From an uncultured Bacteroides sp. (lineage in GTDB: Bacteria > Bacteroidota > Bacteroidia > Bacteroidales > Bacteroidaceae): a stretch of 8,000 nucleotides of DNA. The translations under genes were made by a program, and so were the position numbers. Below the pieces are notes generated by a model that was not told the DNA's origin, searched no databases, and was given only the letters and a program-made list of their open reading frames with translations. Positions 1 to 5,863 of the stretch are shown here, piece after piece (the stretch's first letter is position 1; every line of letters begins with the position of its first letter). The DNA lies in the NCBI GenBank assembly GCA_900557355.1, contig USSR01000297.1:1-8000 (forward strand), given 5' to 3'.

Positions 1-155
1 GGCTCAATCCGCTGAGATACTTCATAGAGGTGATGCGTATGGTCTATCTGAAAGGGAGTTCATTTACGGAATTGATTCCTTACTTCCGCTCGCTTTGCCT
101 GTTTGCGATAGTGCTTAATCTTTGGGCGATTCTGAGCTATAAGAAGAGTGCTTAG
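1..155 (+). CDS. ABC-2 type transporter permease, C-terminal end only
   Basis: The 3' end of a gene that begins before the window; the reading frame uses codons starting at position 3 and ends at TAG 153-155. The visible 50 residues begin LNPLRYFIEVMR, a motif typical of the last periplasmic stretch of ABC-2 family permeases. Then comes a short charged segment and one hydrophobic helix (SLCLFAIVLNLWAILSY), ending in a basic tail, KKSA. That is the usual C-terminus of the membrane subunit of a Bacteroidota ABC exporter (YhhJ/YbhR-like). The substrate cannot be told from this fragment. The winged-helix gene downstream starts 37 bases after the stop and is probably cotranscribed. Family assignment rests on recognition of the C-terminal motif and topology only. 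Confidence 0.8.
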   Translation, partial: LNPLRYFIEVMRMVYLKGSSFTELIPYFRSLCLFAIVLNLWAILSYKKSA

Positions 156-192
156 GAAAATAATAATATGAATAAAAAAAGAGAAATAGCTT

Positions 193-411
193 ATGAAAAA
201 AGAAACGATTGGGGTAAATGCCGGAATAGTGTGGCGTATACTTAGCGAAAGGAATAGCAAGACAACCTTTAAAGAGCTTCTTCTGGATACAGACTTGAAT
301 CCGGTGGAATTAGCCTCTGCCATAGGTTGGCTGGCACGTGAAGATAAAATTGTATTCATACGGGAAAATGGAAAAGATTATCTGGCCGTATACCGGGAAT
401 GTTATTACTGA
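193..411 (+). CDS. Winged helix-turn-helix protein, DUF2582-like
   Basis: A 72-residue protein starting at ATG 193. It begins MKKETIGVNAGIVWRILSE, followed by an alpha-helical segment (TTFKELLLDT, then LNPVELASAIGWLARE) and a beta-wing (DKIVFIRENGKDYLAVY). This is the layout of a single winged helix domain and matches small Bacteroidota proteins annotated as DUF2582 / winged helix domain-containing. The invariant-looking GWLARE..KI segment would be the recognition helix running into the wing. Members are short, and nothing else is fused here. Its target and even DNA binding are unproven. The 37-base gap to the permease suggests one transcript, so it may be a local regulator, but the family is also found away from transporters. 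No strong Shine-Dalgarno is visible, which is normal in Bacteroidota. Confidence 0.85.
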   Translation: MKKETIGVNAGIVWRILSERNSKTTFKELLLDTDLNPVELASAIGWLAREDKIVFIRENGKDYLAVYRECYY

Positions 412-417
412 CGGATG

Positions 418-442
418 TTCCTCCTGCGCATGAAGGGAGGAA
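418..442 (+). terminator. Possible hairpin downstream of the winged-helix gene
   Basis: TTCCTCC (418-424) and GGAGGAA (436-442) form a perfect 7-bp stem with an 11-base loop, starting 6 bases after the stop codon of the winged-helix gene. No T-run follows, so it is not a classical intrinsic terminator. It could be a 3'-end stabiliser or a termination aid for the permease/winged-helix transcript. Function is inferred from position only. Confidence 0.35.
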
Positions 443-467
443 TGGAAACCTGGATAGGAATGGAATA

Positions 468-580
468 GATGATATGCTGACCTTGCCATGCATAGCCTAC
501 GGGTTATCTATGCTATCCTTATGACTTGGCATACCATCATCCGTATTGATGATACCAATCATCCGCATTGATTCTATACC
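468..580. repeat. Cluster of nested hairpins and a 15-bp direct repeat in the 288-bp gap upstream of the AraC gene
   Basis: Within the non-coding stretch 412-699 several self-complementary pieces overlap. GATGA+TATGC (468-477) can pair with GCATA...TCATC (529-541), with a 3-base bulge. GCATAG (490-495) pairs with CTATGC (508-513) inside it. ATCATC (536-541) pairs with GATGAT (548-553). AATCA (557-561) pairs with TGATT (569-573). The 15-mer ATCATCCGTATTGAT (536-550) recurs at 558-572 with one change, a period of 22. The outer stem and the 536-553 hairpin compete for the same bases. The rest of the gap (581-699) shows no further structure or convincing promoter. The region could be a structured leader, a small RNA, operator half-sites or decayed sequence. 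Confidence 0.5.
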
Positions 581-699
581 GAGTCAGTAGATATGCCCTG
601 CTTAGTCACTGCATCAAGGTGGTTAAGCCATAGAGAAAGAGAGGATAACTCAGCTCTCAGTTTCCTATTAGCATTTACAATAATGATATATTTTAAGAT

Positions 700-1644
700 A
701 TGGCGAATAGAATAAGAATGATTGAAGAATACTCTTTTGAACGGTTCGTTCAGCAATGTGGCAGTAACAGTGCGAATCTGCCGGATGGTTGCATCATTTC
801 CCGGGGCACTTTGTCATCGGGGTATCGGTCATCCCTTTTGCGTATGGATGCCTATATTCTTTTACTTTGCACGGAAGGAGAAATGCGGGTTACACAGAAT
901 ATGCAAACATACGTTGTTTGCCGTAATTCACTTTTTGTTTATCTACCCAATACAGTTGTCCAGGTGGAGTGTGTGGAAGCTTGCTCTCTAACTTATGTAA
1001 TGGTGACGCCTGATTATTTCTGCCGACATTATTGTTATTGGCAGCAGGTGCTGCCACTCATGATACAAACCCGGTATAAATCTTTGATTGTGCTATCGGT
1101 TGCGGAGTCAAGAGAATATACACGTATGACGGATTGCCTGCTTGGCTGTATGCAGCGTGCAAACCGGACCGGATGGCAGGAAGAAGCGGTGTCGTCCGGC
1201 ATAAAGATGTTGTTCTACACCCTTTTTGCACAGATAAAGGTGTCCACGGAATATACGGAGAACATACAGGAAGTTATGAATCAAAACCGGGCGGAAGAAT
1301 ACTTTGCCCGTTTCATGAAATTGCTTTCCATGTACTATAAACAGGAGCGAAGAGTCGATTTCTACGCTTCCAAATTGTGCGTTACACCGAAATATTTTTC
1401 CTCGGTCGTTAAGCAGGTGAGTGGTAAGAGTCCTGTGAAATGGATTGATGGGATGGTGATGGAAGAAGTGCAATACCTGTTGAAGTACTCCAGTATTTCC
1501 ATCAAGGAGATTGCTTATCAGTTGAATTTTCCTAATCTTTCCTTCTTCGGGAAATATTTTAAAAGGTATACAGGCGTATCACCGCTCCGGTATCGGGCGA
1601 ATGATAAAAGACTGGCCCCTGTTCTTGTTCAGTCCGTGGGATAG
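700..1644 (+). CDS. AraC-family transcriptional regulator, cysteine-rich sensor domain
   Basis: A 314-residue protein starting at ATG 700 (a second ATG at 718 would give a 308-residue form; neither has a clear Shine-Dalgarno). Residues about 45-105 look like a cupin-type N-terminal domain (the GEMRV, SLFVYLPN and LTYVMV strands). Residues about 205-299 form the double helix-turn-helix of AraC/XylS proteins: VDFYASKLCVTPKYFSSVVKQ from residue 219 is the first motif, and SISIKEIAYQLNF..LSFFGKYFKRYTGVSPLRYR is the second, with the usual G-x-SP-x-x-YR ending. It has no transmembrane segment and no two-component domains, so it is a cytoplasmic one-component regulator. It carries 11 cysteines, six of them in three CX3C pairs (91/95, 108/112, 146/150). 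Ligand and targets are unknown; it stands alone, with no adjacent enzyme or transport operon in the same direction. Confidence 0.93.
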   Translation: MANRIRMIEEYSFERFVQQCGSNSANLPDGCIISRGTLSSGYRSSLLRMDAYILLLCTEGEMRVTQNMQTYVVCRNSLFVYLPNTVVQVECVEACSLTYVMVTPDYFCRHYCYWQQVLPLMIQTRYKSLIVLSVAESREYTRMTDCLLGCMQRANRTGWQEEAVSSGIKMLFYTLFAQIKVSTEYTENIQEVMNQNRAEEYFARFMKLLSMYYKQERRVDFYASKLCVTPKYFSSVVKQVSGKSPVKWIDGMVMEEVQYLLKYSSISIKEIAYQLNFPNLSFFGKYFKRYTGVSPLRYRANDKRLAPVLVQSVG

Positions 1645-1649
1645 TTACT

Positions 1650-2033
1650 TTATAAAACCAATTCTTTGAATAATCTTTTTAACGTCCTGTCCAGATCGTC
1701 GGAGAAACCGGCATGTGGGCGGGACGTTTGAATACAGGAACTCCGCACGGCAGTCAGCCACCGGAAACGTTCCGGAACATCGAGTTGGGCAATGGGGCCG
1801 CCGTCCCGGGCACCCGAGCATATCTTGTTGAACACATCCAAGTGTGCAAACACCAGTTCCCGGTCTACTTCGGACACATATAGTTTCAACTTCTCCTCGT
1901 TCACCCGGCAAACGGATTTAATGAAGTTCGCCTTTTTCGAGAAAAGGATTACGCCTACATTGAAGAATTCTTCACGTTCTACTTTGGGAACGAGGCGGAT
2001 AACTGCGTATTCATATAAGTGCTTTCCTTGCAT
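1650..2033 (-). CDS. DUF3037 family protein
   Basis: A 127-residue protein reading from ATG 2033 down to the stop at 1652-1650. The N-terminal part, HLYEYAVIRLVPKVEREEFFNVGVI, is the signature of DUF3037 proteins (a Y-x-x-R-x-x-P start followed by E-x-x-N-x-G-V). The function of this family is not known to me. Its start lies inside the 3' end of the HipA-like kinase gene (23-base overlap in another frame), so the two are very likely translationally coupled. DUF3037 genes are often next to such kinase genes, which suggests a partner role (inhibitor, adaptor or substrate). The protein has no signal peptide or membrane helix. The gene ends only 5 bases from the stop of the convergent AraC gene. 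Confidence 0.88.
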   Translation of the reverse strand: MQGKHLYEYAVIRLVPKVEREEFFNVGVILFSKKANFIKSVCRVNEEKLKLYVSEVDRELVFAHLDVFNKICSGARDGGPIAQLDVPERFRWLTAVRSSCIQTSRPHAGFSDDLDRTLKRLFKELVL

Positions 2034-2796
2034 TCTGCGCTTCTTTTACAAATATTTCGGAATGGGCCCGTCTTTCGGTCAGAAAGCGGAGGTAGATGTC
2101 TCTGATTTCTTCGGGTGTCTCATGGGTATCGTTCCAGTGCAACCAATCGTCGGGAATGAGTGAGACGATTTCCTGTATCTTTTCCTCAGTCAGCAGGATG
2201 CGCAGGGCGGCATCGGCTTCTTCAAGCCGGGACGCTTCGGGCAGCAATGCATGGTTCTTGATATAGGCAAAGGGGCTTACCGCATGCTTCTCCCAGTTCT
2301 CCCACGAGTGATGGAAGTAGAGCGAAGCTCCCTGGTCTATCAGCCAGAGCTCCTTGTGCCACATCAGCATATTGGTGTTGCGGAAAGTGCGGTCTATATT
2401 TGTGAGATAGGCATCCAGCCAGACAATACGGGAGGCCAGTTCAGGGTCTACTTTAGTTGCTACGGGGTCAAAAGTCAGAGCACCTGACAGGAAGTGCAGT
2501 CCCAGGTTTAACCCACGGCTACCTTGCAATAAATCTTGTATTTCTTCATCTCCTTCGGTACGACCGAAAGCTTCGTCAAGGTTCAGGAATACCAGTTCCG
2601 GTACTCTGAATCCCAGCACACGTGCAACTTCTCCGCCAATCAACTCGGAAATCAGTGCCTTTGTGCCATGTCCGGCGCCACGAAACTTCACGACGTACTT
2701 GAATTCGTCATCAGCTTCTGCCAGCGCAGGCAATGAGCCGCCTTCACGCAAAGGGGTAATATAACGGGTAAGGTTGACTGTTCGCAACTCTATCAT
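2011..2796 (-). CDS. Compact HipA-like kinase (HipA_2 type)
   Basis: A 261-residue protein starting at ATG 2796, with AAAGGA about 5 bases upstream as a ribosome site. It matches the short HipA-like kinase family rather than full-length HipA (about 440 residues), lacking the N-terminal HipA subdomain. Visible kinase elements in order are a Gly-rich loop REGGS (17-21), a nucleotide-binding lysine in YVVKFRG (K37), and the helix GTKALISELIGGEVARVLG, equivalent to the HipA helix after the lysine. Next come a catalytic loop NIDRTFRN (D135 and N140, the D-x4-N spacing of HipA) and a metal-binding Asp in LIDQGA (D154). So the catalytic residues are present, and a Ser/Thr or related kinase activity is inferred. 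No HipB-like HTH antitoxin gene is adjacent; the overlapping neighbour is DUF3037. The substrate is unknown, and whether it is a toxin is unproven. Confidence 0.88.
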   Translation of the reverse strand: MIELRTVNLTRYITPLREGGSLPALAEADDEFKYVVKFRGAGHGTKALISELIGGEVARVLGFRVPELVFLNLDEAFGRTEGDEEIQDLLQGSRGLNLGLHFLSGALTFDPVATKVDPELASRIVWLDAYLTNIDRTFRNTNMLMWHKELWLIDQGASLYFHHSWENWEKHAVSPFAYIKNHALLPEASRLEEADAALRILLTEEKIQEIVSLIPDDWLHWNDTHETPEEIRDIYLRFLTERRAHSEIFVKEAQNARKALI

Positions 2797-2844
2797 GGTT
2801 GTCCTTTCTGAAAATAGTTATGCCGCCCATTTTGAGATGGGGCT

Positions 2845-2882
2845 GCTGCTGCAAAGATAGTGAATATTCACGATTACCCAAG
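2845..2882 (-). promoter_or_regulatory. Bacteroides-type promoter for the HipA-like/DUF3037 pair
   Basis: On the minus strand, TATCTTTG (complement of 2852-2859) matches the Bacteroides -7 consensus TAnnTTTG exactly. CTTG (complement of 2879-2882) lies 19 bases upstream, one mismatch from the -33 TTTG. Transcription would begin near 2845, giving a leader of about 50 bases before ATG 2796. The leader contains a small hairpin (CCCAT 2826-2830 with ATGGG 2837-2841, 6-base loop). The -33 element falls in the last codons of the upstream DUF488 gene, so the kinase pair can be transcribed on its own. Based on consensus matching only. Confidence 0.6.
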
Positions 2883-3233
2883 ATGTGTTTCCAGAAACTG
2901 TTGCAGGATACGGGCATGGTTTCGGACAGGTTCTTTGGAGGCATATAATAAAGTAATCGTTTTGTAGGGTCTGATTGTTGTGAGAAAGTTTCGTGCAGCT
3001 TCAGATGTTTCCAGCTCTTTTCGGTACATAGCAGAGAAACCTTCCCAATGTTCTACCGGGTCTTCATGAAACCACTTCCTGAGTTCGGGGGAAGGGGTGA
3101 TGTCTTTTTCCCAGACATCATATTTCAGACGTTCCTTTTTCATGCCACGGGGCCACAGACGGTCTACCAGCACACGGCAGCCGTCTTCTGTCTCGGGATC
3201 TTCATATACTCGTTTGATTTTAATCTGCGTCAT
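2874..3233 (-). CDS. DUF488 family protein, YeaO type
   Basis: A 119-residue protein starting at ATG 3233. It contains the family's N-terminal block KRVYEDPETEDGCRVLVDRL followed by WPRG, then a middle ITPSPELRKWFHEDP block, and near the C-terminus LLYASKEPVRNHARILQQFL, all clearly like E. coli YeaO. Length is typical (about 115-120 residues) and the protein appears intact, soluble and cytoplasmic. The biochemical function of YeaO/DUF488 is not established. This YeaO-type version has NHA near the end, where other DUF488 subfamilies often show a Cys-His pair. It is followed after 77 bases by the HipA-like kinase gene on the same strand, but that gene has its own promoter signal, so a functional link is uncertain. 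Confidence 0.92.
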   Translation of the reverse strand: MTQIKIKRVYEDPETEDGCRVLVDRLWPRGMKKERLKYDVWEKDITPSPELRKWFHEDPVEHWEGFSAMYRKELETSEAARNFLTTIRPYKTITLLYASKEPVRNHARILQQFLETHLG

Positions 3234-3260
3234 AACTTTATTCTCTATATACTAATATAC

Positions 3261-3277
3261 AATTCATAGATTGAATT
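3261..3277. promoter_or_regulatory. Short palindrome upstream of the DUF488 gene
   Basis: AATTCA (3261-3266) and TGAATT (3272-3277) form a perfect 6-bp inverted repeat around a 5-base centre, 28 bases before the DUF488 start on the minus strand. The size fits a dimeric regulator's operator, or it may be chance in A/T-rich sequence. No clear -7/-33 promoter pair was recognised beside it for either DUF488 or porP. Confidence 0.25.
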
Positions 3278-3284
3278 AGTTCAT

Positions 3285-3356
3285 TATCACCCTACCACTT
3301 TATCACCCTATCACCCTACTACTTTATCACCCTATCACCCTACTACCTTATCACTC
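3285..3356. repeat. Tandem octamer array (nine units, consensus TATCACCC) with 24-bp higher-order period
   Basis: Seventy-two bases split exactly into nine octamers. Exact TATCACCC units lie at 3285, 3301, 3309, 3325 and 3333. Variants are TACCACTT (3293), TACTACTT (3317), TACTACCT (3341) and TATCACTC (3349). The pattern 'two exact plus one TACTACYT' repeats, giving a 24-bp superunit at 3301-3324 and 3325-3348. A T-run follows. The array sits between the divergent DUF488 and porP genes, ending 60 bases before the porP start. The same octamer occurs inverted after gldL. Role unknown: it may be a bacterial intergenic repeat family, a protein-binding array or a leader RNA element. Confidence 0.9.
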
Positions 3357-3416
3357 TTTTATTCCTTTCCATTCCTTTCTGCACAATTTTTTTTCGTTTT
3401 ATCAGTTCTTATATTG

Positions 3417-4370
3417 ATGAAACGTTATTGTATCCTGAAATGCTTAATTCTTATTTGCCTTCTTTTCTGTGTAGCAGAAGGACAGGCACAGTTTGATGCG
3501 CGCTTTAGCCAGTACTGGGCGGTGAAGGGATTTTATCATCCCGGTTGGGTGGGGCAGGCGGATAATAAGATGAACATTTATGGTTCGTATGGTATGCAGT
3601 TGATGGGTTTTACACATGCTCCCCGCATGATGTATTTCGGTGCTGACATGCCTTTTTCCTTATTCAATAAACAGCATGGCGTTGGGGTTGGGTTCTTCAA
3701 TGAAGCTATCGGACTGTTCCGTAACCAGCGTTTTTGGGGACAATACGCCTACCAGATGAAAATCAGAAAGGGCAAATTGGGTATTGGACTCCAGGTGGGT
3801 ATGCTGACTGTAGCTTTTGATCCTTCCGACATTAATCTTGGTGATGAAACAGACGATGAGGCTTTCCCCACTACGGCAGAGAGCGGTACGGCCGTGGACA
3901 TCGGCTTGGGAGCTTATTACTCACATCCCAAATTTTATGCTGCCTTTTCTGCCCACCACCTGACAGCTCCCCGCATCTCTTTAGGAGAAAAAAGCCAGAT
4001 TAAAATACATCCTATTTTTTATTTGACAGGCGGATACAATATTCAGACACGTAATCCGTTAATTTCCATACAGCCTTCGATGCAATTGCAAAGTGATTTT
4101 ACTTCTACACGGTTGGATGTAACAGGGCAGTTGTTTTATAGCTATCGTTCCAAAGTACTCAGCGGGGGATTGACTTACTCGCCCGATACTTCGGTGACAT
4201 TCAATATAGGATTGACCGTGCAAGGTGTAACGCTGGGATATGCCTATGAATGTTTCACTTCCAAGATAGGTGCAGCGAGCGGTAGCCACGATCTGGTGGT
4301 GAGCTATGCATTGGATTTGAATGTGTTTAAGAAAAACCGGAACTTGCATAAAAGCGTACGGATTTTGTAA
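3417..4370 (+). CDS. porP: PorP/SprF family type IX secretion outer-membrane protein
   Basis: A 317-residue protein; I choose ATG 3417, not the in-frame TTG just before it. An N-terminal signal peptide (MKRYCILKCLILICLLFCVA, ending at about GQAQ, residues 22-25) directs it to the periplasm. The mature protein opens with the family pattern FSQYWA...HPGWVGQ, matching the usual FSQ-Y-x(n)-NPA-x-x-G of PorP/SprF proteins, and continues with alternating beta-strand segments ending in a hydrophobic C-terminal strand region. Proteins of this family are outer-membrane beta-barrels that work with the T9SS in export or surface anchoring of substrates. gldK begins 6 bases after the stop, so the two are surely in one operon, the same gene order as P. 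gingivalis porP-porK. No SprB-like adhesin or C-terminal-domain substrate is seen nearby. Confidence 0.9.
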   Translation: MKRYCILKCLILICLLFCVAEGQAQFDARFSQYWAVKGFYHPGWVGQADNKMNIYGSYGMQLMGFTHAPRMMYFGADMPFSLFNKQHGVGVGFFNEAIGLFRNQRFWGQYAYQMKIRKGKLGIGLQVGMLTVAFDPSDINLGDETDDEAFPTTAESGTAVDIGLGAYYSHPKFYAAFSAHHLTAPRISLGEKSQIKIHPIFYLTGGYNIQTRNPLISIQPSMQLQSDFTSTRLDVTGQLFYSYRSKVLSGGLTYSPDTSVTFNIGLTVQGVTLGYAYECFTSKIGAASGSHDLVVSYALDLNVFKKNRNLHKSVRIL

Positions 4371-4376
4371 GAGAAT

Positions 4377-5843
4377 ATGCGAACAATGGGAAAGAATAAA
4401 GGAATGAAAACAATTCATGCGTGGTACGGGGCGGCTTTGTTGCTGTTCGGTTCGCTGATTTCGTGCATGGGAACAGTAGGTAACAGTTCCATGAGAGGTG
4501 GCGAGGTAATAGGAGCCAGTGCTGTAGCATGGAACGAACCTGCACCTTATGGCATGGTGTTGGTGAAACGCGGTTCGGTAAAAATGGGTCCCGATAAGCA
4601 AGATAGTTTGTGGGGAACAATCGTTCCTTCACGGGAAATTTCGGTAGAATCTTTCTGGATGGATGATACGGAAGTGACGATTGCTGAATATAAGCAGTTT
4701 GTCAACTGGGTGCGCGACTCCATTATCCGCGAGCGCCTGGCAGATCCTGCATATGGCGGCAATGAATTGTATAAGATAGAAGAAGACCGGGAAGGGAACC
4801 CAATCAAACCTTATTTGAATTGGTCGAAGCCTATCCCGTGGAAGCGGGCGACAGAGGATGAGCAGATGGCCATTGAAAGTGTATATAAGCATCATCCCAT
4901 TGATGGTACGCTGATGCTGGATGGAGCACAACTGAACTATTATTATGAAATTTATGACTATACCGAGGCAGCTAAGCGTCGTAACCGTTTGAACCCTGTC
5001 GAGCGTGTCAAGAACACAGATGTCCAGGTGAATCCGGAAGAAGTAATCATGATAACAAAAGATACAGCATATATTGATGATGAAGGACGAATTGTAAATC
5101 GTACTATAACCCGTCCGTTATCCAGTGAATGGGACTTTCTGAACAGTTATATCGTGAATATTTATCCCGATACAACCTGCTGGGTGAATGATTTTCCCAA
5201 TGCCAATAATGAACAATACATGCGTTTGTATTTCAATCATCCCAGCTATAACGAACATCCGGTAGTAGGTGTCAGTTGGGAACAGGCCAATGCATTCTGT
5301 GCATGGCGTACCAACTATTTACTTGCGGGACTGCGTGGACAGGCGAAGTATATTCAACGTTATCGCTTGCCGACTGAAGCGGAGTGGGAATTTGCCGCAC
5401 GCGGAAGGGAAGACAATAAATATCCCTGGAAAGACAGCGAAGAAACCAAAGATGACCGTGGGTGTTACAATGCGAACTATAAACCCGGCAAGGGTAACTA
5501 TACCAAGGACGGTAACCTGATTTCAACCCGGGTGGGGGCTTATTCTCCTAACTTGAACGGGCTCTACGATATGGCGGGTAATGTTGCAGAATGGACATCA
5601 ACGGCATATACTGAGTCGGGAGTTCTGCAGGCAAACGATATCAATCCGGATATCCAGTATAATGCTGCACCGGAAGATCCGTATGCGTTGAAGAAAAAAG
5701 TGGTTCGTGGAGGTTCGTGGAAGGACGTGAATGCATTCATCCGTTCGGATGCCCGGACGTCCGAATATCAGAATGAGCAACGTTCGTATATCGGTTTCCG
5801 TTGTGTGCGTACGCAGGTGGGATATAATAAGAAGGGGAAATGA
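4377..5843 (+). CDS. gldK: T9SS ring lipoprotein GldK/PorK
   Basis: A 488-residue lipoprotein with the formylglycine-generating-enzyme (FGE/SUMF1) fold. A hydrophobic segment ends in the lipobox LISC, with lipidated Cys at residue 30 if translation starts at ATG 4377. The in-frame ATG at 4404 gives a more standard signal peptide of 20 residues before the Cys and may be the true start. FGE-type blocks are YGMVLVKRGSVKMG (about 58-71), SFWMDDTEVT (about 91-100), YRLPTEAEWEFAARG (329-343), GLYDMAGNVAEW (395-406), VVRGGSW (442-448) and GFRCVR (473-478). Residues about 130-290 are a family-specific insertion. The catalytic cysteine pair of true FGE, expected just after the RGGSW block, is absent, so it is structural, not enzymatic. 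GldK with GldN forms a periplasmic ring attached to the outer membrane. It is cotranscribed with porP (6-base gap) and gldL (20-base gap). Confidence 0.94.
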   Translation: MRTMGKNKGMKTIHAWYGAALLLFGSLISCMGTVGNSSMRGGEVIGASAVAWNEPAPYGMVLVKRGSVKMGPDKQDSLWGTIVPSREISVESFWMDDTEVTIAEYKQFVNWVRDSIIRERLADPAYGGNELYKIEEDREGNPIKPYLNWSKPIPWKRATEDEQMAIESVYKHHPIDGTLMLDGAQLNYYYEIYDYTEAAKRRNRLNPVERVKNTDVQVNPEEVIMITKDTAYIDDEGRIVNRTITRPLSSEWDFLNSYIVNIYPDTTCWVNDFPNANNEQYMRLYFNHPSYNEHPVVGVSWEQANAFCAWRTNYLLAGLRGQAKYIQRYRLPTEAEWEFAARGREDNKYPWKDSEETKDDRGCYNANYKPGKGNYTKDGNLISTRVGAYSPNLNGLYDMAGNVAEWTSTAYTESGVLQANDINPDIQYNAAPEDPYALKKKVVRGGSWKDVNAFIRSDARTSEYQNEQRSYIGFRCVRTQVGYNKKGK

Positions 5844-5863
5844 TAAGATGCTAAAATGGTAAA

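Noticed and set aside
60..359. A 99-codon minus-strand open frame with a hydrophobic stretch
   Set aside because: Antisense to the ABC permease end and the winged-helix gene, both with recognisable protein sequence; the hydrophobicity comes from A-rich plus-strand sequence.
687..694. TATATTTT as a -7 promoter box for the AraC gene
   Set aside because: One mismatch from consensus, but it ends 5 bases before the ATG and has no -33 element at proper spacing, leaving almost no leader.
1645..1911. Second minus-strand frame within the DUF3037 gene
   Set aside because: The other frame matches DUF3037 and is coupled to the kinase gene; this one has a low-complexity Cys/Arg/Gly/Pro composition.
2011..2796. 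Classical HipBA toxin-antitoxin module
   Set aside because: The kinase lacks the N-terminal HipA domain, and no HipB HTH gene is adjacent, so calling it HipA toxin would overstate what is seen.
3285..3356. CRISPR array
   Set aside because: The repeats are contiguous octamers with no unique spacers; unit length is far too short.
4059..4601. A 180-codon minus-strand open frame opposite porP and gldK
   Set aside because: It lies antisense to two well-recognised genes, gives a His/Cys/Ser-rich sequence without any family motif, and spans their junction; a shadow frame.
4377..5843. Sulfatase-modifying (formylglycine-generating) enzyme
   Set aside because: The fold matches, but the catalytic cysteines are missing, and the lipobox and gldL/gldM neighbours identify it as GldK.
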